NCBI GenBank assembly: GCA_050084515.1
Contig: CM114273.1
Span: 11,098,001-11,162,000 of the forward strand
Origin: Blasia pusilla
Lineage: Eukaryota > Marchantiophyta > Marchantiopsida > Blasiales
Direction: 5' to 3'
DNA: 64,000 nucleotides
Shown here: piece by piece, positions 34,609-46,300 of the stretch
How positions within the stretch are numbered: the first letter of the stretch is position 1
Layout of the letters: every line of letters begins with the position of its first letter
Made by a program: the position numbers and the translations under genes
Notes under the pieces: model-generated
What the model was told of the DNA's origin: nothing
Seen by the model: only the letters and a program-made list of their open reading frames with translations
The model's database searches: none

Positions 34609-36595
34609 CTTCGCCTGTCCGTGGGAGATAGTGGGCGTCTCATTCCTGGAGACTGTGGCATCAGAACGGGTGTGACTGAGCTTACAGGATTCACATGGTA
34701 CGGATACGCGTCTCCGGCTCCCATACGACTAAAAGTTCGGCGTACGCCGTCCCCTCATGGCCGGACGTAGCCAGCAGGACCCCAGCGTATCCGGACGTAC
34801 ATATATGCCCGGCGCGGTCTGTCAGACCGGCAGCAAGTGTTAGCTGCCCTACCGGGTTGGGTCCAAATCATGGCCCGATACATTGGCCAAAGGGCATCTC
34901 AAACTAGGGTTTTCGGCCGTTTTTAATTTTACGGTTTTTGCGTTCCGGAGGACGTTTTCGCGAAATTATATCCCGAACGCCCACCTCAGATCTGGACCAT
35001 TTTATTTTTGAGGTCTTCACGATAACGTCATAACGCTATTTGCGGAGTCTGGCCGTCTTATTATCGTGGTAATTACATTCCTATTTCTTATTACCAAGAA
35101 TAGGAAGTTTTATTTCAAAAATTTTATAAAAAGAGATTTTAAAAGGTAAGAATGCATTATAAAAAATACCTTCTGAGTACTTTTTGGAAATTCGAAATTC
35201 CCTAACTTAAGGCTGATCATAATTTTTTATTTAAGGGAAAGAAAAAACTTGGAAGAATTAATTGGAATGACTTTTCTTTTTAAACCCCACCTCCTTAATT
35301 TTTTAAATACATGAAAAAATACTTCATTCTTGCACCCAAGAGTTCTAAAATCAGAAAATTCTGCCCTTCCTTCCTCCCTTTCATCCTTTAATTCAACTAC
35401 CATGAATGCCCTTAATCTCCTCCATAGATTACATTATTGAAAGAAAAAAAAATTCAATAGAAAGCGGGCAATTGGAAAATCGATCGGGAGAACTAAATAG
35501 AGGGATTCAAATAGTAAAGGAAGCGCACCAACACACCTGTTACACACTCAGAGAGACATTCAAAGAGAAAAACGCACGTATTGTATGCTAATATGATATG
35601 ACGTGCATTAAAGATATCTGTCATTAATTTTGGATTTGGCTCATGGAGATTCATACACTTTGGTTCATGCTTCATTACGCGCCTTAATCGTTTCCGGGAC
35701 AAACTATGGGCTTCGCTTCATTATGTACTTAATCTTAGTGATAGATAGCACGTTTGTTAAATGCCACACCATTCACAATTATTATTGTAGGGTGTGTGGA
35801 TTGATGAACACGTAGTCATGGACAACGCAAGAAAAAAGTGAAATGGGATTCTTTTGAGTGTGTAGGAATTTCAGATTCCGTATGGCTTTTGAAATGGCGC
35901 GGCATACACACTCCAAACAAAGTCACAATCCGCATAAAATCAACTGCGGTCAGATAAAAGAAAACATTTCATTTTAAAATCACATTTTCTGTGGTTCGCG
36001 CGTCCTCACCAGACCTTTTCGTTGTATTCCACTATCCTGATTTTTCCCGTCCGGCTTAAGGAGGAGTCCTCACCTTTTATCTACGTTAATTAGATGTAAC
36101 TAAACTATTAGACAGGCGTCTAATAGGAATATGTTTTTTTGCTCATAAGCATCCCAGCATCTCATCTGGATTGAATGTGAACTTCCAGACTAAATGTAGT
36201 GATAGTGTCTAAAGGCAGCCCGCCTCCCAACCAACGTCCCGGGAGAACCGGAAAATGGAGTAAAGCTGGCCGGTTAGAATCCGAAATTGACGACGCTCGG
36301 GAAATTTAGCGGGCTGAGATTTGGACGGATTCAGGGGATATTCCGGAAACTGGATGGCCGGGATTTGCTGAGCCGGAAATGTGCCGCTTGCCAGGAGGAA
36401 TTCGCCGGAATATTTCAGCTGATGGTCACTTCCCCCGGATTCTTGCCGGATTGCATTTTCCGGAGGTCGGAATTTTTCTAGACCACTTTCAAGTGGTCGG
36501 GAAACCAGGTAGACGGCGAAAACCGTTAGATTCTCACCATGAGATCTTGGCCGTCTGAGGTAGGGCAGCCGCAATGTTAGGGTTCGGAGTCCACT

Positions 36596-36640
36596 CGGGA
36601 GTCGGGAGTTGGGAGTCGGGAGTCGGGAGTCACGACTCAC
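36596..36640. repeat. GGGAGTC/GGGAGTT short tandem repeat
   Basis: About five 7-bp units (cgggagtcgggagttgggagtcgggagtcgggagtc). The same word in looser form recurs at 37190 and 37313. Confidence 0.7.
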
Positions 36641-36719
36641 GACCGTTCAGAACTTCGAGGTGAGTTAGGGCCCAGGGGAACGAGTCACCGAGGGCTACGA
36701 TGCCGCGAGGGGTCCATTC

Positions 36720-37365
36720 TCCAAACTCCAAAGTCCAGACTTTGTGCTCGAGCCTCGAATGTCATTTGCGTCTGCACTCTGCAGCGTCTCCCGAGTCCCG
36801 TGCACACTCTAGAGTGCTCTTCCAAACTTTGAAGTTCCGAGTTTTTTTCAGAGTTTCCATTCGAGTACCTATTCGATTCCTCACCTTGGGTCCCTGATGC
36901 GGCTGCTGCGGCGAAGCCTTGCTAGAGAGTCGAGTGCTCGCGAGTCGGCTTCTTCGGGCCAGTTTGGCGAGCTGTTCTCTTTTTTTGTTCTCTTTTTTTC
37001 TGCACCAGCCTCGAACATCATTTGCGTCTGCAGCGTCTCCCGAGTCCCATGCACACTCCACTGTGCGGAGTGGTCTTCCGAAGTTCCGAGTCTTTTCAAC
37101 ATTTTGAATCTATATTCGATTCCTCACCCTGGATCCCTGATGCGGCTGCTGCGGCGAAGCCTTGCTCGAGAGTCGAGTTCCATGGAGTTGGGAGTAGGCG
37201 TCCTGGGGCTTTTTTGGTTGTTGTCATTTTTATTCTGCTCGAGTGCTCAGGAGTCGGTGTTTCGGGGCCTTTTTAGTTGTTATCTTTTTTATGCTCGAGC
37301 GCTTGAGACTTGGGAGTTGGCATCCTGGGGCCTTTCCGGGCTCTTCTTGCTTTTTTCTGCTTGAG
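36720..37365. repeat. Diverged tandem repeats of about 245 bp
   Basis: The block at about 36752-36950 (cgagcctcgaatgtcatttgcgtctg... to ...gatgcggctgctgcggcgaagccttgctagagagtcgag) recurs at 37009-37178 with small indels. Looser related words (gagttggcatcctggggcctttt) continue to about 37350. No protein explains it; open frames of 60-155 codons here arise from the repeats. Confidence 0.7.
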
Positions 37366-37939
37366 TTTCGATACTGATTAGTGCTCCCAGTCCGCATGCT
37401 CGGCCAACTCGGCTCTTCTGGATTTTATCTCGAGTGCTCACTGCTCAGGAGTGTGGAGTGTGAGACTAAGTGCCAAATCGATAATGTTGTCACCTTGCTT
37501 GAACAACTCAGACCTCAAGTGCTCATTCTATAGCTTGACGCCTCGACCGCCACGTCTTATGCTGCAGCTTTACGTTTTCGTGGATATTGCACTCTACAGC
37601 TTTCATGTTTACACTTTTGTTATAGGGTTTAGGCTACTTTTTTCGACTTGCCTAAGTTTCCTCTCGCCCTTAGCTTTGTTCTACTCTGGAGAGTGAGAGG
37701 CCCAATTTTTTGTTCCTGATCTAAGTTCTTGATCTGCTTTGTTCTCGTGTTTGGCTGCAGAAAGTGATTTTGCTTAGAGTCTCGGGTTTTTCGACTTTGG
37801 CCTTTTGCTTTGAGTCTCGGACTCTCGACTGCCACCTTTCTTTTGTTGTCGCAAAGTTTTGCTCTCTTCCAAAAGACGAGGCCTCGTGCCCCGCTCTTGT
37901 TTAGACCTAAACCTTTGTTAACCCTTCATTGTCTCATAC

Positions 37940-40019
37940 ATGGCTAAGAGAGAGCAAACCATATGCGAGATGTTGGCCAGCCAAGAATTTCCAGAGAACT
38001 CGAGCTGGTCAAGGTCCTCACATGGGAGGGAAGTTGAGAATTCCGGTATCCCTTCCATTAGTCTAATTGAGAAGAATCAATCGGCTTGGAAGAATGTCTG
38101 GTACACCTTATTTGACTGGATAGAGTTTCATGCAGAATCTGGTTGAATATTTTGTAAGGTTTGAAGACAAGGAAAGGGTAAGAATTCCTTTGCAAGGGAT
38201 GGTGCCATAAACTATAAGGTTTCGGCCTTACAGATCATGGCAAATCGATTGAACATATGAAACTTTCTTGGGTTGCTAATATAGGAAATAAGTCGATGGC
38301 CAAGGCCAAGGCCATTGCCACTACTAATCAGACTTGTGACCAAGCCTTGTTAACATTGTTCAAGTGTGCATACTTCATCGCCAAGGAATCATTGGCTTTT
38401 GCCAAATTCACGAATGTGTGTAAGTTGTTACTTTCAGTGAATGCACCAATTGCCCGAGATTTATACTAATATGAGAAGAGTTGTGCTGATATGTGTTATT
38501 ATATCAATAAGGTAGTGCATAGAAGGGCACTTTTAAAAGTTCAACAATCTCCTTTCTTTGGGATCATGATTGATGAGTCCACTGATATTTCAAAAATGGG
38601 CCATCTTGTTGTATTTGCAACTTACTTATTAGAAGAGCAAGTCGATAATTCATTCATAGGATTGTTGCAATGTCGAGAGAAGTGTTCAAATGCCATTACT
38701 AACAATCTTTCGGAGTTAATCAAGTACTCTGGACTAGAGAGTTCAAAGATGGTGGCTTTTGGATCAAACGGAGCCTCAACTATGGTAGGTAGTCAGAATG
38801 GAGAACTTTTTTGCTCTCTGTACATTGTGTTGCACATAGGACCAATCTTGCTTCTTTGGGAATAGCCAAAGGACCAGGTTGTAAAGATGTATCTATAGAG
38901 ATTGATTCCATCTTGAATTCTGTAGTTGGATATTTTAGAAGATCCTCAAAGAGGAAGTGTGCTCTTGCAGCTTTGCAAGAGAAGTTGAATGACTCTGAGG
39001 AGGTCATGAAGCTCTATCATAAAATTTTTTGGTTGTCTCGATGGCAAGCCGTGACTACTTCGTGTGACTCCCTAGAATCTACCCTCGCCTATTTCAAGGA
39101 TATTCCCCGCTCTAAAGACGATGGTAATGCGACTAATATGTACAACAAAATGAGATCATTTGAAATGATCTATCAGTTGTACTTTTTGGCAAACATATTT
39201 TTTATCCTTGCTAATTTGAGTAAGGTTTTCCAATAAAAATTTGTAGATATTAGTACTATCGGTAGTATTGTGAATTCTGAGATTACCTCTATTACAATGA
39301 AGTTTGTAATGGAGAATCATGACTTGAATGCTTCTACATTCTTTGAAGAAACAGGTTATCATCTCTTACTTGATTTTGGACCCCCTGGTGGATATTTGAA
39401 ACGATTTCCATCTGAGACTAGGGGTAGAAAGTTTCATAGCATTGAAATGTTGAGAGATTGTACGGGAAAGGATTTACAGGCTGCTCTAACTTTCCACAAG
39501 AACTTTGCTGAGAATGTATGTGTAGCCTTACATGATAGACTTAGGAACAATAATTTGATAGGTGCAATGAAAATTATGAATTCTCTTCATATGCCCTCAA
39601 GGTTGGTAGGGTTGAAGAGTTGGGACTGCAAGGAAGTGGATGATCTTTGCGCACATTTTGGAAGGGAAATGCCTTTAAGGGGTCACTTGCAACCACCTCT
39701 TGTGAATTCAGCAAGTGTGAAGTCAGAGTTTCAATCATTTAAGCTCATGGTCAAAACAAAATGGAAAGATAGAAACTTTCAAGATTTGTGGGCAATGGTA
39801 AGTTGGACCCCATCTTTACAATGCAAGTTCTGTAATTTGCTTGTACTAGCTAACATTACTAGGATACAATGTGTGAGTACTGCAATTTGTGAGAGATCTT
39901 TCTTTGTGCAAAATTTGATCAAGACAAAGAGTCGTAATCGATTAACGACTGAGCATTTAGATGATGTTCTAAGGATAGCTTTAGAGGGTAAGATACTTGA
40001 TTATGAGGATTTTTGGTAG
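37940..40019 (+). pseudogene. hAT superfamily transposase, broken
   Basis: The + strand holds a decayed transposase: an N-terminal part from ATG 37940 (MAKREQTICEML) ending in a stop; the RNase H-like core start at 38520-38865 (FGIMIDESTDISKMGHL), then a frameshift into 38811-39236 with HCVAHRTNLA, the hAT CxxH-type motif, and FWLSRWQAV; then a stop near 39235 and a last long frame 39270-40019 (249 codons). That frame ends in the hAT dimerisation region (STAICERSFFVQNLIKTKSRNRLTTEHLDD). It resembles the ZNF862/KIAA1586-like hAT group. At least two stops and one frameshift make it inactive. I could not define its terminal inverted repeats. Confidence 0.75.
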
Positions 40020-43000
40020 AATCCGTAATCCTTTGAAAAAAATTTGCTCACTTTAGATATGTTTATTCTAATCCACATAGATATGTGAATGGTAAGGATG
40101 ATATTCCAATAGAGGTTGCAAATGTAGCGGATTCTCCAAGTGCACCAATTTCAAATGTTTAGTTGGTGGGAATTTTGGCTGCCGAAAATTTTCCGAGGTT
40201 GTCTGAAAAGTTTCTGAAATCTGCCGGGAAAAATAAAAAAAAGTTCAGATAATCACTAGAAAGTATAAAATCTCAGAAATTTTCCGCCTAAAAAAATATT
40301 AACCTTTTTTCGCCGACTAACTTTTCCCAAAAACAGTCTTACTTAAAAAATAACCGGCAACCAGCGGGTTCCCGCCAAAAAGCTCCCCGGACCTTGCTCC
40401 CAACAAGACTTCTTTCGGGCCAGGGCAGCGCAGTAAGTTTTTGTCGCTACAGCTGGTCTGTGGGCACCGCTACCGAACGCGTCTGACAGTACGGCGCCAG
40501 ATACTGTCGTAACATCGACCGTCTTCATCGCAGTTGGCGCACAGCTAGGCATCACTCGAGTCGCAGGTCAGTTGTGGATTACTACTGTAGTAAGGAAGCA
40601 AGTCCGAGGTAACTTTCCATCCATGTGCGGCGTCGCTGGACGGAGGGAGCATCGGGACAGGACAGTAGTGCGTCGTTGACGCACTTGACACTGGTCTATC
40701 AGGAGAGCGATGCTGTCGATCGAAGTCTACACTACAGTGACTAGGATCGGGACTTTTTGGCGTGAGGGAACCACAGAATCTGCGGAAGCAACCACTTTAG
40801 GAGTCACTGGCGAAGCTCAGACACGCCTGGAACTACTCGACGGGACTAAAGTTCGTACCGAGTGCACGACTGTATGGCGCAGATGGATGCATGATTCGAT
40901 TGACGATGCTGCAACTTCTTCCGACTAGCGATGTGGATCGAAGGGGATACTGTAGGTTTCGATAGAAATCTCATTCCCCTCTCTTCCCTGATTTACGACC
41001 CTCGCCGAGGAAATCAGCCCTGATATCACGCCGTTCGAATCGCACAGCTCGAGGACGCGCGTATCTCGTCAGAACGTAGGCGTCCAGGCCATTCCGGATG
41101 AGGATGTGCTGACGATGAAAGCTTGGGAGAGCTTGTGCAATCACGGAGACTTGCCTGCAGACAGACTGGCCTGCACCCATGGGCGATGAGTGAAATAAAC
41201 AGCTGTGTTTGTGAGAAGAGATTTGTAATGAACTTGAGAGAACGCTTAAAAGTTCACGTGGAATGCAGAACTGAAGGAAGGTTGTACCCAGAGAACATAA
41301 TATACTGGACATGTGGGATGTATTTGCTTACACCTTTCGGCCAGTGGCGCTGGCCGGTGGACGGAGGACGGAGGACCAGTAACGTACGGACGTTTAGACT
41401 GGAAATTCGTCCGTGTTTAGCAAAGCTCAACGACGAGCGTGACGGGTTCCGGCGGACCCACAGCTGACTGCCACCACGTCCATCAACCAGCACTAAAGGT
41501 AGAGTAGATCGGAAAGATGACAGACAAAGGTAGTCGTTTCCGCACTCCTCCGCTCACCTTGGCGGGAGTACAGACGGGGACTAGAGATCAAAGTCCTTCC
41601 TTCCCCGCTCGCATCTCGCACATGCCTCGTCCTGCCCACTGCGAAATATCCACTGGCTAGGCTGCGATCTATCCAGGCTGTCGCTAGCTGACATAGCAGC
41701 CAATGTGTACCCACCGACAGAATCCCCCCTCCCCGACTTCCAATTCCATGTCCACGAGAAGTTGCCCATTTCGTTAAAAGCACTCGATGCCGTTTCCCTA
41801 CCTCCGGACTAGAGTCCTGTGTCCCTCCATTCCCGGTTACGTAGCCAGATGAATTTTCGTTTCCGTTCCAATCACTGAAGCTCACACTGACAATATTTCT
41901 CCCACAAAATGATGTCCTTCGCCGAGAGAGAGGGAAGGGGAAAGAATTATCCCTAAACCCCATCTGCAGTGTGGAGGCTCTGATTCCCTCATTTCCAGTT
42001 CTATGTCCACGAGAATTTTCGTACTTAGTTGGAAACACTGCAACTTCCTGTGTCTTTTCCCAGGACGCTTCACCGAGTATGAATTCTGATCACTACACGC
42101 TGCGCTCCATGAGAGAATAAACAGGGAAAGAATCGCCGATCCAAGCGCAAACTTGACTGAGTCGTCATGCCGGCGCGATTCATGGAACACTCGATAATGT
42201 AGTCTGTCAACGGTGGATACTGTTCTCTGATCCAATCGTTGAAATGATCGGCCACGAGACTTCTTAAATACTCGGTGCCTGAAATGAGTTACAAGATATT
42301 ACTTTATCAAGTCTTGAGTTGTCTAGAGTTTGAGGCAGGGCGCCCATTTCTTACTTGAAGCTGATTATTGAATGGTCTAACTTCCCACCTACGCCTTCTG
42401 ACGGCGAGCAATTTGTTGTGCAGTCTATCGTCTATGACAATTCTGACGGTTTCTCATGCGGACATTTGATGCTCTCGAAGAATGAGTACATTCGAGGACT
42501 CTACTCAATCTACGCGGGAATTACTCGTACAGAACATGCTGGTAATTCCCTCCGACACATATACAATCTAATCGCAATTTAGATTGGATCAGAGAACGCG
42601 CACGCGCCTGCTTCCCCTGAAGAAGACTTCGAGCACCATTCACGTAAAATTGTAGACATGTCTTGATCTATTAGCGAGATTCCATCATGCCAATTCACTC
42701 GGTCAGGAGTAAAAGAAAGAAACGCACATGATCTATGAAAGTTAGCTTTCCTTTCACCATGCCCTGTCGGAAAGTGCTCCGGACAGTAGAAGATGTCATA
42801 GTACTTGAGTCCTAACCGTTATGCCATCGGTTGATTACGACCTGGTGTACTTCCAAAAGGCATTTAGGGGTGCTTCTGAAGATTACATAAAGGAAACTTG
42901 TCGTATCTCGCATGGATAACCTGGTAAGGCGCTAATCCCCCATGAATGACCCTTACGCCTACCATCCATGTGTGTACCGTGGACCCAGTACGAGAGCGCG

Positions 43001-43374
43001 AGACAAGGTTTGACAGCACTGAACTGCGTGATTTATTTCCTCGGGGTGAAAACAATTGATAGCCCAGACGTTTCACATCTTTCGAAATCTAACTCTAAAA
43101 ATTTGTGCAACTTGTGCCCACGTTTTGTGGGTGTTAATGATATCCTACTCTCTTTACCAATGTACATAGTGTACAAGGGTTCCGCACGAAATTTACCTGC
43201 TGTCGCACCGTTTCGGTCTTCATAATCGAGAAATGAGGGATTTTAGAGATTTATGCGTTCGCCTACTTTCAAAAGCTGCCCAATGAATTTTGGGCCTACG
43301 TAGCAATGCTCAGCGCGCCGACGGAGCAGAAAAGGTAGCTGGTGTTTAAAGTCTCCTCAAAAGGCTTGGCTGCT
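40020..43374. other. No gene between hAT remnant and SBT2 gene 2
   Basis: No protein similarity recognised. The part after 40020 may be the 3' end of the hAT element. The part below 43374 should hold the gene 2 3' UTR. A set of diverged short repeats lies at 41735-42040. Confidence 0.4.
41735..42040. repeat. Three diverged direct repeats of ~50 bp
   Basis: Related blocks start near 41735 (acttccaattccatgtcca), 41827 (tccattcccggttacgtag) and 41989 (tcatttccagttctatgtc), each followed by a cgaga-tttcg and a gtt--aa-cac piece. Spacing is irregular (about 92 and 162 bp). The 181-codon antisense frame across them is repeat-derived. Confidence 0.5.
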
Positions 43375-46300
43375 TTAGCTCACGGCGGAGTTTGGTGAAA
43401 TAGAGAGAGGCAGGTGAACATGATGCCCTAAGCTTCCAGTCATTCCAATTGCTCCAAAACTGAAGACGTTTGTTGTACTTGTAGTGGCTCTGATGGTAAT
43501 AAATATGGGTACCGTCTCCCCTGTCTTAGCAGTGAAGGACGTGGGATTCACTGTCACAGAAACACCAGGGGGTTCTTTATCTATGGTCACCTTGTACGTT
43601 TCGGTTCCTGCTGCCACATTTGTGACTGTTCTCGTCACAGTCCTGGTACCAACGAGATTGGCAATGGTTACATAAGGCTTGTTGAGATCTGATGCCCAGC
43701 TAAGAGGAGTTGTTCCACAGGCAGCGCCAGTGGAGTCGCGAACTGAAGCTGGATCAACACCGGGTACAACACATAGAAAGCTGATGTAATTTCCGAAGTC
43801 TGCACAACATACGAAACAGGACGACTACAAATCAACTTCCGATCCAGTAAAGAGAGGGTGGCAACAAGTCCTAAGTTTCTTACACCAAATTTTTGGGCTC
43901 TATGCAGAGATCTTACCAACTTCAAAGATGAGACCTGGGTCAAGAGCTTTAGTAGGGTCCACAGCTCCTGCACCAAAGTCGAAGGGAGTCCCAGGTCCAA
44001 TTGAAGACGAGAAGTTATTGGTGGGATTTTGTGCCAACACTGGTTTACCACTACTGTCATAAACACTGGCAGTAGTCATCATCGATGATGTGATAGCAGC
44101 AGGAGTCCAATCAGGATGTGCTTGCTTAACCAGTGCTGCAATTCCGGCGATGTGAGGGGTAGCCATACTGGTGCCAGAAAGCATTGCGAATTTCTCTCCT
44201 GGAAAAGATTTACAACTTCTCACTTCAGTATCACTTCTCTGATGAAGCCGGAAAAGCCAAGTGGAAGCACCAGCCATTCAAGTAAATCCTATCTCTTACA
44301 CAGAAAGGAAATTTTGTCAGGGATCCCCGAAACAGAACTTAACTTGACTCCATTCAAGCCACAGGATCTTCTAAATTGGAAAAGCCAAGTGGAACATCCA
44401 CCCATTCAAGTGAATCCTTTCTCTCACACAGAAAATAAATCCTGTCAGCGATCCCCAGGAAACAGCTTGACTTGACTGCTTTATAGCCACAGAAGCTTCC
44501 AAGTTAAAACGAGAACTTAGAATCAGAATTTTCTCCTCACCATAGAAGTTGCTTTCATCAACACCTGTTGGACTCCATGCAGACCAAATGAGATATCCTG
44601 GAGCCATGACATCAGGTTTCAAGACATCCGCCAGCTGTGATTGACTGTTCAGGATATCAGGACCTCTGGATGAAAATGTTGCCACAACTGGTGCTACTGA
44701 TCCATAAAGGGCACTCCGACCATCTCCAATTGTGACATAAGCTCCAAATGTTTGAACTGCTCCAGTTGCATCACGAATAGTGGACTCGTTGTAGTATCTC
44801 AAAATTGCCTGCATAAATAGTTATGCAATGTTGAAGTCATATTATTGACTCCTAATTCTACCTTCTACAATTGAAAGGTCTTCTAGATCGATGCTGGTGC
44901 CATGCATGACTGCAAGCTCAAAGGCACAACTTCCAAGGTTTCGAAGAGATTTAAAATGCAATTCTGCACCCCAGAAACTCTAACAAAACTCAATCAACTG
45001 GGCAAAACGTTTCGGAAGGCGAGACCTAGACCAGGCCGTGAATTGGATTGTGAGTTTAACATGACAGACTAGACAATATGCAGGGCTAGCAAATTTAATG
45101 AGGCACTTACCATAGACGCATTCAGATCGGTCACCACAATTCCAGGTAATAGAAGGGGAGATGGGTCAGCTTTCGATGCAGTGCCTAAAGCAGGATCTGC
45201 GACCAAGACAAACCCCGCAGCTCCAAGTTGCCGTGCAGCCTCTGCTACTTGCTTCACAGAAGCAGATCCAAACTCAAAACTGAATGAGTACACACACAGT
45301 AGAACTGCACCCTCTACCAATTCCCTTTTGAAGGCACCTGATTGCTGGCATTCATCAACATTCACAAATGAGCTGTTTCCACTGAAAGCATCCACAGCGG
45401 AGACCAGTCGAACTGGGGAAGAGTTAGGAGTAGGGGCTGCACCACAATAACAATGAAATTAGAGACCACGCAACCTGACTTCTACCAATCAGATGAATTG
45501 AATTTCACATAAGTATTTTCAAACCAAGTAGATTGGAATGAGAACTTTTCCACAAAGACTGAGCGAGTAATTTCCAAACTGTGTTCACCAGAGTCACAGA
45601 TGTTGAACTAACAGTTCTATGCCAGAATAAGTTGTAGTGCTAAATCAGCTACGAAAATATGTACAAGGAAGCTGCTTTAACTCATGGAAAGGGATCACAA
45701 GCCAGGGCAACGTCTGTACTCCTAATTGGACGGCCTACAAGAACAGGAAATTGGAACCAGTTGAAATCCGCACTTAAGTAACACAAAATTACGATCCGAG
45801 ATCGGTAGCAAAGACAGCCTTTCATAAGCAACTGTAAACAAAGACAGAAGAACAAATTCCACAATGTTACTGAGGCAACTGCAGCTATTACAGTTTCAAA
45901 CAAATAGCTGTTATTTTAACCTCAACGAAATTGGGTTCAATTCAAAGAGTCCTTACGTGATAGACCAACCCCAGTGACACTGTAGTTGTTGCCCAACTTT
46001 ATACTGTTAGCGTAGGACCGATCTGTGATACTGGCAGCAACTGACGTGATCCATGGACTAAAGGAGAGAATGCTTGTCTGGGCTGGCCCGCTGTTCCCAG
46101 CAGCTTGAGCTACAAAGACACCAGCTTTAACTGCGAACAGAAGTTCAACATCAAAGACGTTGAGAAATGTAGACACGCCAGTAGGGGCGCTGGTTGGACC
46201 AAGTGACAGACTAAGAATGTCAACACCATCTTGGACAGCCTGCAAGCATAGAGAACTCAATCAGAAACAAGACAAGTACTCAAGAGACAAGGCTACTGGT

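Larger units (their letters stand above)
32425..36200. other. Upstream of SBT2 gene 1, no confident gene
   Basis: This includes the promoter side of gene 1 (32425 upward); no clear TATA box was identified. A possible LINE tail is at 33780-34020 and an unidentified 194-codon frame at 34024-34608. From about 34920 to 36000 the sequence becomes very AT-rich with poly-A/T runs. Confidence 0.45.

Noticed and set aside
37940-40019. A functional domesticated hAT gene
   Set aside because: Stops near 38143 and 39235 and a frameshift near 38815 interrupt the core, and I see no introns that would remove them.
41493-42038. 181-codon minus-strand frame with internal repeats
   Set aside because: The protein repeats follow from diverged DNA direct repeats; no domain, signal or intron structure supports a gene.
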